Assembly (NCBI GenBank): GCA_014529385.2
Contig: CM043949.1
Span: 110,079,977-110,143,976, forward strand
Direction: 5' to 3'
Source: Adiantum capillus-veneris
Lineage: Eukaryota > Streptophyta > Polypodiopsida > Polypodiales > Pteridaceae
Length of the DNA stretch: 64,000 bases
In this document: positions 22,927-33,415 of the stretch, piece by piece
How positions within the stretch are numbered: the stretch's first letter is position 1
Layout of the letters: the number at the start of each line of letters is the position of its first letter
Position numbers and translations under genes: made by a program
The notes under the pieces: model-generated
What the model saw: the letters and a program-made list of their open reading frames with translations, nothing else
Database searches by the model: none
What the model was told of the DNA's origin: nothing

Positions 22927-25900
22927 TCAGTTTAAACACATATCCTCTGTTTCATTTTGTAGCTCCTCTGCATGCACCCCATATAGAGTAGTAGCATCTT
23001 GATGCTCGTCTGGCACCACCGCAGCGGCTTCTGATTGAGCATCTTCTCTGATCTCCTCCATTGATGCCGTTGTGATTGGCACATGGTAGCCTTCATACGT
23101 CCTTGCACTACGAGGGGCTACCTCTATGACGTACCACCAGTTTGATGTAGACTTTGTAGGATGAAATATTACCTGCCAGAGCCACATAACTTACACGAGA
23201 GCTTTCAAGCACATAACTTGTAAAAGCGGGATGTTAACTATTTACATACTTACTTGTTCACAATGCTCGGGTAGTACGAAAGTGTCTCTTAGGTCAGTCC
23301 ATTTCTTAGTAGAATCCACCTCAAGAAAACCAGACTCTCCTCTACGCACAGTAGCGTTGCGACCCTCCATGATTATCTTGAACCATTGCACGTCGAACAA
23401 GTCGACAAAAAATCCTCTGTAATCGATCCTCAAAGTCTCTTGCAGCGTGCCGAAGTAAGTGAGTTCCGCCACCACAGGATCTGCATCAGAGGAACGTCGT
23501 CGACTAGACTGTTCAAATTTTTCCATGATTCCACAATCTTGAGTAAAACGCTTTTTGTCGATTCGTTCCACCCTAAAATGTCGACCTTTACACCATGCTG
23601 CTGTGTATGACTTATACTACAACGAACAAAGATTATGAGTGGCCGTTCAAACGTTTAGAAATAAAGTCACTAGCTAGTCGTACATTGCAAACTTACCTTG
23701 GTCGCGCAACCCCGAGAGTACTCCCACTCTTCCTCAGTCACTTCGTCACCGCATTGTTGTGCACTTTTCAATTGGTTGTGCAACCATCTTAAGCTCATGA
23801 AGGTTGGTAGGCTCTCCAGAACCGTCGGATAGTGCATCGGTGGTCGTCTTCCCCGTCTCCACTCGATTCGTGCCCTTTGTCGCTCTTGCTTTGCATCCTC
23901 ATATTGTGAAATCCACTTTTGCATCACTGGATTGTGAAGCATGCAAAATCGGTTGATTTTAGCCTCTAGATCTTCCGTCATCTTCTTCTCAACACCGAGA
24001 TTGCACATGACAATCCCAGATATGCGCTCATCATCTATGGTTCGCCATAGCGTGTCCCAGGCTTTATCAAATCCGTCTAGCCACTCTCCAATGTACACTA
24101 GGGACTCTGATACCAACCAACCTTCTGCCATGCTACCCTCCGGACGTGCCTTTTGACGCACATATCCCTTAAGCGATTTCATGAAACGTTCTAAGAAGAA
24201 CATCCATCTGGAATGAACTGTGCCAACTATTTCCACCTCATCAACTATGTGAACAAGAAGATGCACCTGAATGGTTAGCATGGTAGTAGGAAAATGTTTC
24301 TCAAACATGCACACAAGCTCCGCAGCATTTAGTTTGGCGAATGGTATGGAGTCTACGTTGATCTCCTTTTGTGAGATCCATTGCACCAGCTTTGCAAGTT
24401 TGTAGATTGTGTTACGAATGTCGAAAGACAAACATCCCTCAATGGAAACCGGTAAAATAAACTGTAAAGTATGTGCAGCAATGATATTAAAGTCCACATT
24501 TTATGCAATGATATTAGAGTCCACTATGAACGTACCTGACACATTTTATGCCAATCGTGTAACTTCAAACCGGTAAGCTTTCCTTCTTTAGTAAAACACG
24601 TTCGGAGCGAGTGCATTACGCCAGTGGGGGTCCGCAAAGATCGAATGGTCTCTTTTACTTTGCGTTCTTGGGCTCCTGTGAAAATCCATGGTGCTGTAGG
24701 GAGTTTTATCGATCCATCAGACGCTGTTTGCGGCCAATATTGCTCCATACAATCCACATTTCTAAGGTCAACTCTGGCTCCCAAAGTATCTTTCTTACCG
24801 GTCAGATGGTCCCATAGTAGATTATCCACATTCTTGAATATGTGCATTGGATCGAGCAAGTGATTGATCATGAGTCGGGGCCAGTATGGTAACTCGTACC
24901 ATAGAGATAGTCTCTTCATCCCTGGAGGCAATCCGTCATCTCACATCTCCTTCTGCTCTAACCATGCTTGTGCAGACATCCTTGGTGGCTCTCTTGCCAA
25001 AAAGCCATCGCGTAACACATGATTCTCTGGAAGATACGCTTGATGACCTTCGTAGATTTTCTTCTTCAGTGAGGGCGCCCTACGTGCATTCAGTCTAGGT
25101 CCACATGTGACACATGCTCTGTATCCGCTTGTTTGAAGCCCCGCATATATACACATGATAATAGATCAACTATGGGAAAAAACAAGATTTACAGTGTCTG
25201 AGTGAGGAGTGTCAATAGATCACCTGAGCATTGTGTTAGCCCGGGATAGTCATGCATGGTCCACATTAGAATGCCTCTGATCAAAGCATTCCGTCGTCCT
25301 GTGTGTCGGCTCATATCCACCACCTCTATGCCAATCCACAATTGTTGTAGCTCTTCCAATAGTGGACGAAGATACACATCCATATTCCCCACTTTATATC
25401 GCCCTGGCACAATCAAGCTTAGCCATAGGTGCCCCTTCCTCGTAGTCAACCACAGGGGAATGTTGTAGTTGACGATGACAACGGGCCATACACTGTAAGA
25501 TGTTGATCTTTGACCAAATGGATTTACGCCATCCATAGCCAGGCCTAAGCGCAAATTTCGAGCTTCCCTGGCAAAATCCGACCATGTTCCATCTATATGT
25601 TTCCAGGCTGCGCAATCTGCAGGAATTTGTAGCACACCATCCGAAGATTTATTCTCCTCATGCCATGATGCTAGGGCGGCCATGGACTTACATTCGAAGA
25701 AATGCTTGATGCGAGGAAGCAGAGGAAAATGTCGCAAAACCTTTTGTGGAATTTTTGTCCCGTGGAGATCTACTCGATATCTTTCGGAATCACATTTTGG
25801 ACACTTCTCCATGTCTATGTATTCCCCTCTGAAAAGAATGCAGTCATTAGGACAAGCGTGGATAGAATTGTAATCCATCCCCAAGTTTTGCAAAATCTTT

Positions 25901-26592
25901 CTTGCTTCATCTCGGGAATCTGGCATCACATTGTCAGCTGGTAGTATGTGCTCTTTAAGCAATCTACATAACATAAAAATACGATACAGTCGTGTAAAAA
26001 TCTATCAGATCATTATATATTTAGAGTTTTATTAAAGTAAACTAATTGTAATAGATCACCTGAAAAGCGCTGTGACGCTAGTGTCACTCCATCCAAACTT
26101 TGCCTGCATGTTGAGAAGAACCAGGAGTGCTTTCAATCTAGACATACGTGCTCCATTATACAATGGCGTATCGGCTTCACTTTTCATATCATCATAGATA
26201 AGCCTTTCTGAATCCATGATCGTCTCGATCATTTCATCAATCTCAGGCTCAAACATTGCCTCGTTGGGAATGTGCTCTGCATGATCATCCCCCGAGCTGT
26301 CAGAGGCTACATCTTGTGGCCTCACATATGCTGCTTGACCAAAGCGCCTGCGAACATGTCTATTGGGTTGCAAGATTGCTGCTTGTTGGCCAGCGTCAGA
26401 GTCCGACGAGTTATAATTGGCAAAAACTCGATCTATAATAGATGGATCGAACTCGCCAAATTCGCGAACGTGCTGCAAAGAAACATGTCTTGTCCGTCAC
26501 ACAGCATGCTTGCATTGATTACAAGGACATAAGACCCTCGTTGAGAGATAGGTGTTTCGGTTGGACGGTCCCACATCCTCGTCACTACTCAT
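22927..26592 (-). pseudogene. TNP2 transposase of the CACTA element, six exons, two nonsense codons
   Basis: Exons on the minus strand are 26592-26060, 25963-25224, 25140-24536, 24461-23697, 23610-23254 and 23172-22927. Together they make 1082 in-phase codons with GT-AG introns except one. Exon 1 has the transposase-associated Cys motif (CPCNQCKH). Exons 2-3 hold the TNP2 domain (PF02992), with CPNDCILFRGEY, CPKC, LAMDGVNPFGQRS, and LLDPMHIFKNVDNLLWDHL. Exon 4 carries the DUF4218 region (HLLVHIVDEVEIVG, YVRQKARPEGSMAEG). Exons 5-6 match DUF4216 (YRGFFVDLFDVQWF). TGA codons at 26499-26497 and 24943-24941 interrupt conserved stretches; CGA-to-TGA change would explain both. The acceptor before exon 3 reads CGG where CAG is expected. 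TNP2 cuts and joins the CACTA ends. Confidence 0.88.
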
Positions 26593-27115
26593 AATGAGGA
26601 TAAAAATCTTATAACCTGGACAACAAATTTAATATTCTATTGGTATTCTTCGTCTTATCTCTCTCTCTCTCTCTCTCTCTCTCTTTACCTCACATTCTCT
26701 AGTCATGTCCAATCTCCGCACACCTCGGTCTAGAGGTGCACGGAGATCAGAACCACCGGGTTATAATCTCGTCTTTATTGGTCAATACCTATATTTGTGG
26801 GTTCAAGAAATCTATAGACCCACGTCTACATGATACTGCATGTAGTGGACAAAACCACTTTGCCTCTTCTCTAGCTGTAGCACTTCACAGCATCTTAACA
26901 TCTTTTCACAGTAGATCTTTTCACTGTTCGTCTAACTCTAAACCCTAAACCGTAAGTAATTCTTGCGTGGACTCGATCTAACGTAAATAAGCGTAAATCT
27001 AAATAAACATAAATCTAACTAAAAATAAACCTAAATCTAATTTAACTTAAGTTTACATCTAACCTAATCTTTAACGTCTTTTGGGAAAGTTTCCTACGAC
27101 GTTAAAACTCTCTTC

Positions 27116-27159
<44 letters not shown>

Positions 27160-27289
27160 ACCTAAATAAACCTAAGTCTAATCTAATATAACATAAATCT
27201 AAATCTAACATAAATTATGTTATATTAAAAACAAAGAACTAAACTAACAGGGATTATAAGAACCTTAAAACTGATTTAACACATAATTT
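26593..27289. other. CACTA 5' region: simple repeats and part of a direct repeat
   Basis: It holds (CT)n at 26658-26684 and AAACCTAAATCTAAT-type repeats near 26980-27060. It also holds the first copy of a direct repeat (27045-27154) that includes CTAACCTAATCTTTAACGTC, TTTCCTACGACGTTAAAACT and then (TG)n at 27117-27154. The second copy is at about 27760-27860. Confidence 0.7.
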
Positions 27290-27653
27290 TTCACATAACT
27301 TGGCAAGAGTTGGCATTCTCATCACTAAAGATGTGAGAGTTAACTTCCGGCGGTGATGTTGCCTCATCTCCATCCACATCTGATGACAGCAATTGGCCCT
27401 TTAGACCGTTCTTGCTCTTGTTACTAACTTTGAAGTTGATGTTGAATGACTAGAGGTTGTCTAGATGGTCATTGTGTCGGGGATGTAGTGACTCTTGCCG
27501 CCCTGAAGATCCACCTTCTTCCCTATCTTCTGAAGACATTTCACCAGTACTTTTGGATCGACGGAGCCCACCATGAGTGAAGGCAGCAATACCCTATATT
27601 CCATTGAGGGCTTTCTTCACCCGCTTCATGCAGGCATCGCAGTCTATGGAGAC
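27290..27653 (-). pseudogene. Captured host fragment: HMA (heavy-metal-associated) domain, HIPP-like
   Basis: From 27653 the minus strand reads VSIDCDACMKRVKKALNGI, the start of a plant HMA domain with its CxxC metal site at 27641-27630. After a stop and one frame change it continues GSVDPKVLVKCLQKIGKK, the characteristic end of the same domain, so the middle of the roughly 70-residue fold is shortened. A further frame has KSKNGLKGQLLSSDVDGDE and a Ser/Glu-rich tail, as after the HMA domain in heavy-metal isoprenylated plant proteins (HIPPs). I see no CaaX end. It lies inside the CACTA element, upstream of TNP2 and on the same strand, so it was most likely captured from a host gene. Confidence 0.75.
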
Positions 27654-28055
27654 CTAAATCTAATCTAATATAACGTAAATCTAAATCTAGCGTAAATAAA
27701 CGTAAATCTAATTAAAAATAAACCTAAATCTAATCTAATTTAACTTAAATAAACCTAAATCTAATTTAACGTAAGTCTACATCTAACCTAATCTTTAACG
27801 TCTTTTAGGATAGTTTCCTACGACGTTATAACTCTCTTCTTCTTGTGTGTGTGCGCGTGTGTGGATGTGTGTGCCAATAAAAAGAGATAAATGGTATAGC
27901 CTTTCTATCACCCATGCCAAGTATGATAGATTGGTTATGCCATTTCCCTCTTGAATAATAGGTCTTGAGTTCAACTCCTCGTCGGCTAGATCTTTAGGTC
28001 TTTTAATTTTAATTAGTTTCCTACAACGTTAAATTAGTTTCTCTCTCTTTCTTTC
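27654..28055. other. CACTA 5' region: second copy of the direct repeat and a tRNA-like segment
   Basis: TAAATCTAATCTAATATAAC-type repeats are followed by CTAACCTAATCTTTAACGTC and TTTCCTACGACGTTATAACT, as at 27045-27154. At about 27900-28000 there is GGTCTTGAGTTCAACTCCTC, similar to a pol III B box. The same segment is present inverted at about 54835-54875. Confidence 0.6.
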
Positions 28056-28260
28056 TCAATGTGTGTGCGTTTTTTTGTTTATGCATGTTTTCTCTCTCTT
28101 TTACTCTCTCAATGTGTGCGTTTTTTGTTTATGCATGTTCTCTCTCTCTTTTCCTCTCTCAATGTGTGCGTTTTTTGTTTATGCATGCTCTCTCTCTCTT
28201 TTCCTCTCTCAATGTGTGTGTGCATTCTTTGTTTATGTATGTGTGTGTGCGTTTTTGTTT
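28056..28260. repeat. Minisatellite, four copies of a 50-53 bp unit
   Basis: TCAATGTGTG(TG)CGTTTTTTGTTTATGCATG followed by CT-rich sequence begins at 28056, 28109, 28159 and 28209. Frames across it are low-complexity and not genes. Confidence 0.85.
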
Positions 28261-28429
28261 ATGTTTGTACTCTCTCTCTCTCTCTCTCTCTCAAAAACAC
28301 TATGTGTGTGTGTGAGAGAGAGAGAGAGGGAGAGAGAAAGAGGGGAAGGGAACATGAGAGTGAGGAAAGGGAAGGATCATACCTGGCTCTCCTTCCTCTC
28401 CTCGTGTGTGTGTGTGTGTGTGTGTGGAG

Positions 28430-28480
<51 letters not shown>

Positions 28481-28500
28481 CGTTACCTGCTCCTTGCTTG
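28261..28500. repeat. Compound simple repeats
   Basis: (CT)n lies at 28270-28294, (GA)-rich sequence at 28313-28345, (TG)n at 28404-28425 and (GA)n at 28435-28474. No coding content. Confidence 0.9.
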
Positions 28501-28672
28501 AGGGCGCCGAAAAACTCAGATCTGAGATCTGAGTTTTTGGGCGCTCTCTGTTATTTTTTTAGCCCAGTCGACGTCGCTATGAGCGTCGCAAATTTACAAA
28601 GAAATTTGCGACGCTCATAGCGACGCCGGGATTTTTTTTTTGAGCGTCGCTGTGTGAGCGTCGCTAATATGA
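28501..28672. repeat. CACTA subterminal repeats and hairpins, right
   Basis: There is a hairpin at 28501-28546 (AAAACTCAGATCT against AGATCTGAGTTTT). A second, perfect hairpin has arms 28572-28595 and 28602-28625 around a 6-nt loop, built from CGTCGCTATGAGCGTCGC. More CGTCGCT copies run to 28672. These mirror the left subterminal cluster. Confidence 0.85.
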
Positions 28673-28676
28673 ATAG

Positions 28677-28688
28677 CCTCTTGTAGTG
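28677..28688 (-). repeat. CACTA terminal inverted repeat, right
   Basis: CCTCTTGTAGTG, followed by the ACA target duplication. Confidence 0.95.
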
Positions 28689-28691
28689 ACA

Positions 28692-29850
28692 TGGACTTTA
28701 TTCCCTATGATTTCTAGATTGTTGGCCAAAAACTATTTGTGCGATTAGCTAAGCCTTTGGATCAAAATTTGAAGATGAGTCCCCAAAGAGTTGGTGTAAC
28801 GGTTGGGCTTTGGCCTCTCAACCTAAGGGTTGTGGGTTTAATTCTCCGATTGGGTCACACTTTAGAGGGACACCTTGTGCTCACCTAGTGTTCATGTTGC
28901 TAGGGCTCTTGCCCTTGGACACTCGAGTGCATCCTCCTCTTTGGTTGGGTCATCTGAGGAGGAGATTCCTAGCTGGTTGCTATGAGTTCTCTCCGTCGTT
29001 CCCAACACGTGGTGCATCAATTAGGTGGCCATGGTGATGCCCATGTTCTTGCCCGATGGTACGTGTCCCCTACCCCGACCATGTATCATGGCTAATATTT
29101 GGAAGGGATAAGCACCTCCCCTTGTGGGCCCTCTGGTGTGTCAAAAAAAATATGAAGATGAGAGTTGGTGCATGTGAAATGCTTAGCAATGTCATCATGT
29201 ATGATAAGATTGTGGGCTGATCTACTTCACAATCTTGCAACCTGATTTGTGTTACATAGCTGGATTGGCAAATTACTTTATGCAGCTTCTTAGGAGTCCA
29301 CACTTGGAAGTTGTGAGACATACATTGCGCTATGTGAGTGCTACCTTGGACTACACATTCTTTTATGAGACTGACATGGAGTTGCAGCTATATGGGTACA
29401 CGTGATGTAAATTGGGTTGGTAGCCTATTTGATAGGCAATCTACTAGCAAGTCTATGTTTTCACTTGGAAGTGCTTATATCCCATGGAGTAGCAAGAGAC
29501 AACCCACGGTTCCTTTGTTGAGTACAAACGCTAAGTACATGGATGGTGCAGTGATAGCATGTGAGGTAGTATGGCTACACATGCTAATTGGAGAGTTGGC
29601 ATATAGGTTTATAGGCCGATTGTCAATTATTGTGATGATCTTAGTAGCATACACTCAGTGTAGAGCCCAATGTTTTATGCAAGGATGAAGCATATTTAGG
29701 TGTACTACCACATCATCAGAGACAAGGTCTTGGCTAGTGATCACGGCCTCTGAGGTATGCAACGAAAGATGAGAAAATTGCAAATATCTTCACAAAGACC
29801 ATGAGACCAGAGAAGTTGAGGTTGTTTTAAGTGATGCTTGAAGAACGAGA
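28692..29850 (+). pseudogene. Copia D reverse transcriptase-RNase H remnant
   Basis: Only about ten bases after the ACA duplication still match copia B; from about 28702 the sequence belongs to another copia lineage. Around the SINE, frames give AKPLDQNLKMR and VGACEMLSNVIMYDKIVG, then LQPDLCYIAGLANYFMQ, EVVRHTLRYVSATLDYTFFYE, IPWSSKRQPTVPLLSTNA and EVVWLHMLIGELAYRF. These are the end of RVT_2 and the RNase H of Ty1/copia. The final part (about 29695-29840) resembles the HYHFIRDKV and IFTK tail. There are several frameshifts. The region after about 29850 is probably its 3' LTR or flank. Confidence 0.75.
28767..29162 (+). mobile_element. tRNA-derived SINE, about 370 bp, with target duplication
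   Basis: The body is 28780-29149. Near the 5' end, TGGTGTAACGG (28792-28802) fits a pol III A box and GGTTTAATTCT (28835-28845) a B box, at tRNA-like spacing. The 3' end is a run of eight As. It is flanked by aatttgaagatgag (28766-28779) and aatatgaagatgag (29149-29162), a 14-bp duplication with one mismatch. It interrupts copia D so that removing it joins QNLKMR to VGACEML. The tRNA-like head resembles plant Au-type SINEs from memory; I cannot confirm the family. Confidence 0.8.
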
Positions 29851-30109
29851 GATAGCATTGAGCTTGAGGAGAAGCTCAACATATGTGTTTACTTGGATGA
29901 CTCATCACATACATTATCACTAGCATGAGGTAGTGAACACAAGGATCATTGCTATGGTACTACATCTAGACTCTAAGGACATGGTCTACCTATCGAGAGT
30001 GATGGCCACTTATTTTCCACCTTACTCAATAGCGGTTTCACATTGACTGGTCTACATAGTTATCTCGTTTTGTTGTATTTGCCTATTGGACCATCTTATA
30101 CTTTGAGTA
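29851..30109. other. No gene recognised; probable copia D 3' flank or LTR
   Basis: No long frame. The position after RNase H suggests LTR sequence, but there is no second copy to prove it. Confidence 0.3.
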
Positions 30110-31511
30110 GCGAAGAAGAAGAAATAGCTACTAGCCTCCATCTCCATTTTGTTTGCACGTGGTCATTGTTTGCATGCTTGCAAGAGCTTAAGATCTCTCC
30201 TTCTCTATCTCCTCAGCATGAAGGTAAATATCTTCCTCATTATTTTGTGATTGCCCCCTCTGTCCTTTTATATAGGTTATCAAGGTACATTATTGAAGGA
30301 TATGTGTATTTTCTTTTGAGGCAAAGAAGCATTATTGGGTACATGGATACAAATTATACAACAACTATGGGCAACAAAAGGTCTATTGCATGCTATATCT
30401 TTAACTTTGTTTGCGGTTCACTTTCATGGTGATCTTGTTTAGAGGATTTCACATTTATGTCTAGCACAAATATTAGTGAGTACGTTCTTGCGTTAGAGGC
30501 CAAGAAGGAAGGTAATTGCTTATTCATCTAGTGGAAATCTTGGTCATTACCATAGGGGTTTTAGTTTCAAATTGTGATTGTCAGAGTGCTTTTCAACCTC
30601 GAGACGATCACTAAAAAAATATTTGATTATCACGTGAGTGTAGTAGAAGGGGTTATCAAATTTTATTTTTCTCACATCTTAACGTACAGAAGGGTACCCT
30701 AAAATGGAACTGGAGAAAAAAAAAACGGTTGAATATGAAAAGGATGTATTTTATTTGTCAAAGATTTATAGATACTCAGTTTTAGAAATAGTCATTGAAT
30801 GCGCATGATATGCGAAGAAGAAGAAATAGCTACTAGCCTCCATCTCCATTTTGTTTGCACGTGGTCATTGTTTGCATGCTTGCAAGAGCTTAAGATCTCT
30901 CCTTCTCTATCTCCTCAGCATGAAGGTAAATATCTTCCTCATTATTCTGTGATTGCCCCCTCTGTCCTTTTATATAGGTTATCAAGGTACATTATTGAAG
31001 GATATGTGTATTTTCGTTTGAGGCAAAGAAGCATTATTGGGTACATGGATACAAATTATACAACAACTATGGGCAACAAAAGGTCTATTGCATGCTATAT
31101 CTTTAACTTTGTTTGCGTTCACTTTCATGGTGATCTTGTTTAGAGGATTTCACATTTATGTCTAGCACAAATATTAGTGAGTACGTTGTTGCGTTAGAGG
31201 CCAAGAAGGAAGGTAATTGCTTATTCATCTAGTGGGAATCTTGGTCATTACCATAGGGGTTTTAGTTTCAAATTGTGATTGTCAGAGTGCTTTTCAACCT
31301 CGAGACAATCACTAAAAAAATATTTGATTATCACGTGAGTGTAGTAGAAGGGGTTATCAAATTTTATTTTTCTCACATCTTAACGTACAGAAGGGTACCT
31401 TAAAATGGAACTGAAAAAAAAAACGGCTGAATATGAAAAGGGTGTATTTTATTTGTCAAAGATTTATAGATACTCAGTTTTAGAAATAGTCATTGAATGC
31501 GCATGATATGC
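30110..31511 (+). repeat. 700-bp tandem duplication containing copia RNase H sequence
   Basis: Copy 1 is 30110-30811 and copy 2 is 30812-31511, with about a dozen differences by eye (about 98% identity). Each contains YMDTNYTTTMGNKRSIA and then, after frame changes, EYVLALEAKKEGN, which match the copia RNase H segment for Asp-x-Asp-x-A and the catalytic AEY region. Both copies are pseudogenic. The low divergence shows the duplication is younger than the decay of the element. Confidence 0.9.
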
Positions 31512-31580
31512 ACAATTTAAACACAGTGACACCCCCACACACACACAACCCCCCCCCCCCCTTTTTCAACTAGCATAGAA

Positions 31581-31810
31581 TCTTGTGTTTCATGTAAAGA
31601 CAAAGCACAATGTTGTATAGTAGTGCTTCACTTGTGATGTGCTTGTGGGTAATCTATTGAGCTTTAACTGGCATAGAATCTTGTGTTTCATGTAAAGACA
31701 AAGCACAATGTTATATAGTAGTGCTTCACTCACTTTCAAGATTCAAAGGTGCACATCTTGTGTTTCATGTAAAGACAAAGCACAATGTTATATAGTAGTG
31801 CTTCACTTGT
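31581..31810. repeat. Three spaced copies of a 52-bp sequence
   Basis: TCTTGTGTTTCATGTAAAG, ACAAAGCACAATGTT and TAGTAGTGCTTCACT recur in order at 31581, 31679 and 31756. Between them and up to 31890 there are short repeats of TTCAAAGGTGCACATC. Confidence 0.85.
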
Positions 31811-32500
31811 GATGTGCACCTTTCAAGATTCAAAGGTGCACATCGAGCTTGTGAAGATTCAAATGTGCGCATCGAGCTTGACAAGATTCACATGTATGAA
31901 ACCTCATAGATCCTTTTTCAAAACGTTCACCCTCCACAGGCATTGCACATGTCGAATCCTTATGGGCTTTGAGGAGAGCCTTCTAGACTTTGCATGTCTT
32001 TTGAATTTGTCAAAAATTGGCTTAAGGCATTTTCACCTTCAAGCGAAACATTGTTAGGGTTAAAGGCCATTGTGCCTTGCCAGCATCATTATGGCTAGCC
32101 ACCCACTAACCAACCATTCATAAAATTCATGTATCCAATAGAATGACAGAGTTGCGATCACTTTGTAGACTATTTCTATAAATGAGTGTTCTCATACTTT
32201 GTGTGTCACATCTCTCTCCTTCTACATGTGTGTGTGTGTGTGGCATTCCTCCTACCTCCATGGGGCTTTTTTATACCTAGTTTTTGGCCAAGAAGGCCAT
32301 AGGGAAGTGGTAGAAAAAAAAAAAAGTTGCAACTCCCCTTTGCACCTCTCACCATCCAATGGTCACCTCATATTAACTTGATTGTTAACATTTCAAGTCA
32401 TTTTTATAAAAAAAATCACACCATATAATTTTAAAAGTTGAATGATTGTTGACATTTCATGTCATTCAAACAAGTTGAAAATTCACTATGGCCTACATAA
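31811..32500. other. No gene recognised
   Basis: AT-rich with a short (TG)n at 32224-32241. A 91-codon frame at 31785-32057 has no recognisable domain. Confidence 0.4.
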
Positions 32501-32840
32501 GGCTATTGAGAAGAATTTCATAATAAGAGGCTCCTTTGTGGTAACAGCCACAACCAGCGTGAGGGTTCGCGAGGGTTCTCTGTATGGGATGAGAGTGAGG
32601 TGGGGAGAGGCCTCCACTGCAGGGCTTCTTCAGGGGGGAGTCCTAGCTGGGCAGCACTTGCGCCACTCTAATGAAGCTTCAGACCCTCCTTTTCTGGACT
32701 AAAGGCGTCTCCAGGGCCTCCTCCCTTGTGCAAGGAACCATTTTCTCTCGCCGATGGGTGGGAGATGAAGGGCTTCGGATGAAGCTCATGGCTAAACGGG
32801 ACGGGGGGTGCAGAGCAAGCAAAGCTTAAAAAGTTTGGGG
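32501..32840. other. GC-rich island of unknown origin
   Basis: About 300 bp is clearly more GC-rich than the surrounding DNA. A plus frame (32442-32702) runs through its first part. I recognise neither a protein domain nor an RNA. It may be a captured gene piece. Confidence 0.35.
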
Positions 32841-32900
32841 GCTTCCATCTCCTTTATTACATGTTCGCTTTTGCTGGTATGCAATGTTAAATGCTATTTT

Positions 32901-32921
32901 CACACTCACACACACACACAT

Positions 32922-33008
<87 letters not shown>

Positions 33009-33009
33009 T
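32901..33009. repeat. Compound microsatellite (AC)n-(ACAT)n-(AT)n-(GA)n
   Basis: Four simple-repeat types directly abut one another. Open frames across it are artefacts. Confidence 0.95.
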
Positions 33010-33415
33010 GCACATGATTGCCAATATATATATTAATATGTCCAATGTGTTCGAATGGCTCAATTTATCATGACATTACATATGATAGCCTTAAGCATTT
33101 GAGTGTCATGACATTCCATATTGCTACTTTGCTCAATCTTTTTCTCTTCCAAAATCAAATCCAAAGTAAAGCATAATATGGGAGACTTTGCAAGAGTTGG
33201 TGGCACATATGTTCAAAGACAACATGTCACTTGCCAATTGTTCATACCTCAAGTAAGTCACGAGTGCATCTTGACTTCTTTAATCCCTCCCAACTTGCGA
33301 GCTAACTTCAGAAATTAGTCAAGAATTCTTGAGTCTGGCTTGAAAGTTGTTATAACACCAATATTACTGAAGAACTTGATTTGGCAACAGAATTATTTTT
33401 AAGGTAAAAAAATTG
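33010..33415. other. No gene recognised
   Basis: AT-rich sequence between the compound microsatellite and the 3' end of the inverted LINE. Confidence 0.4.

Larger units (their letters stand above)
20691..28691 (-). mobile_element. CACTA (En/Spm) DNA transposon, about 8.0 kb, with 3-bp target duplication
   Basis: The element runs 20694-28688. Terminal inverted repeats begin CACTACAAGAGG at both ends. The flanks carry ACA at 20691-20693 and 28689-28691; joining them restores GAAAATGACACATGGAC, as in the copia C homologue, so insertion into copia B is proven at base level. Subterminal DNA at both ends is full of AGCGACG-type repeats. Both genes are on the minus strand: TNP2 (26592-22927) and a TNPA-like gene (22588-21283). 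The 2 kb upstream of TNP2 holds a captured HMA fragment and simple repeats. Three nonsense codons and one altered splice acceptor suggest the element itself is now inactive, but it still has the ends a transposase would need. Confidence 0.95.

Noticed and set aside
28792-28845. Possible tRNA gene
   Set aside because: A and B boxes are present, but the sequence does not close into a tRNA with an acceptor stem, and it ends in an A tail with target duplications; it is the SINE head.
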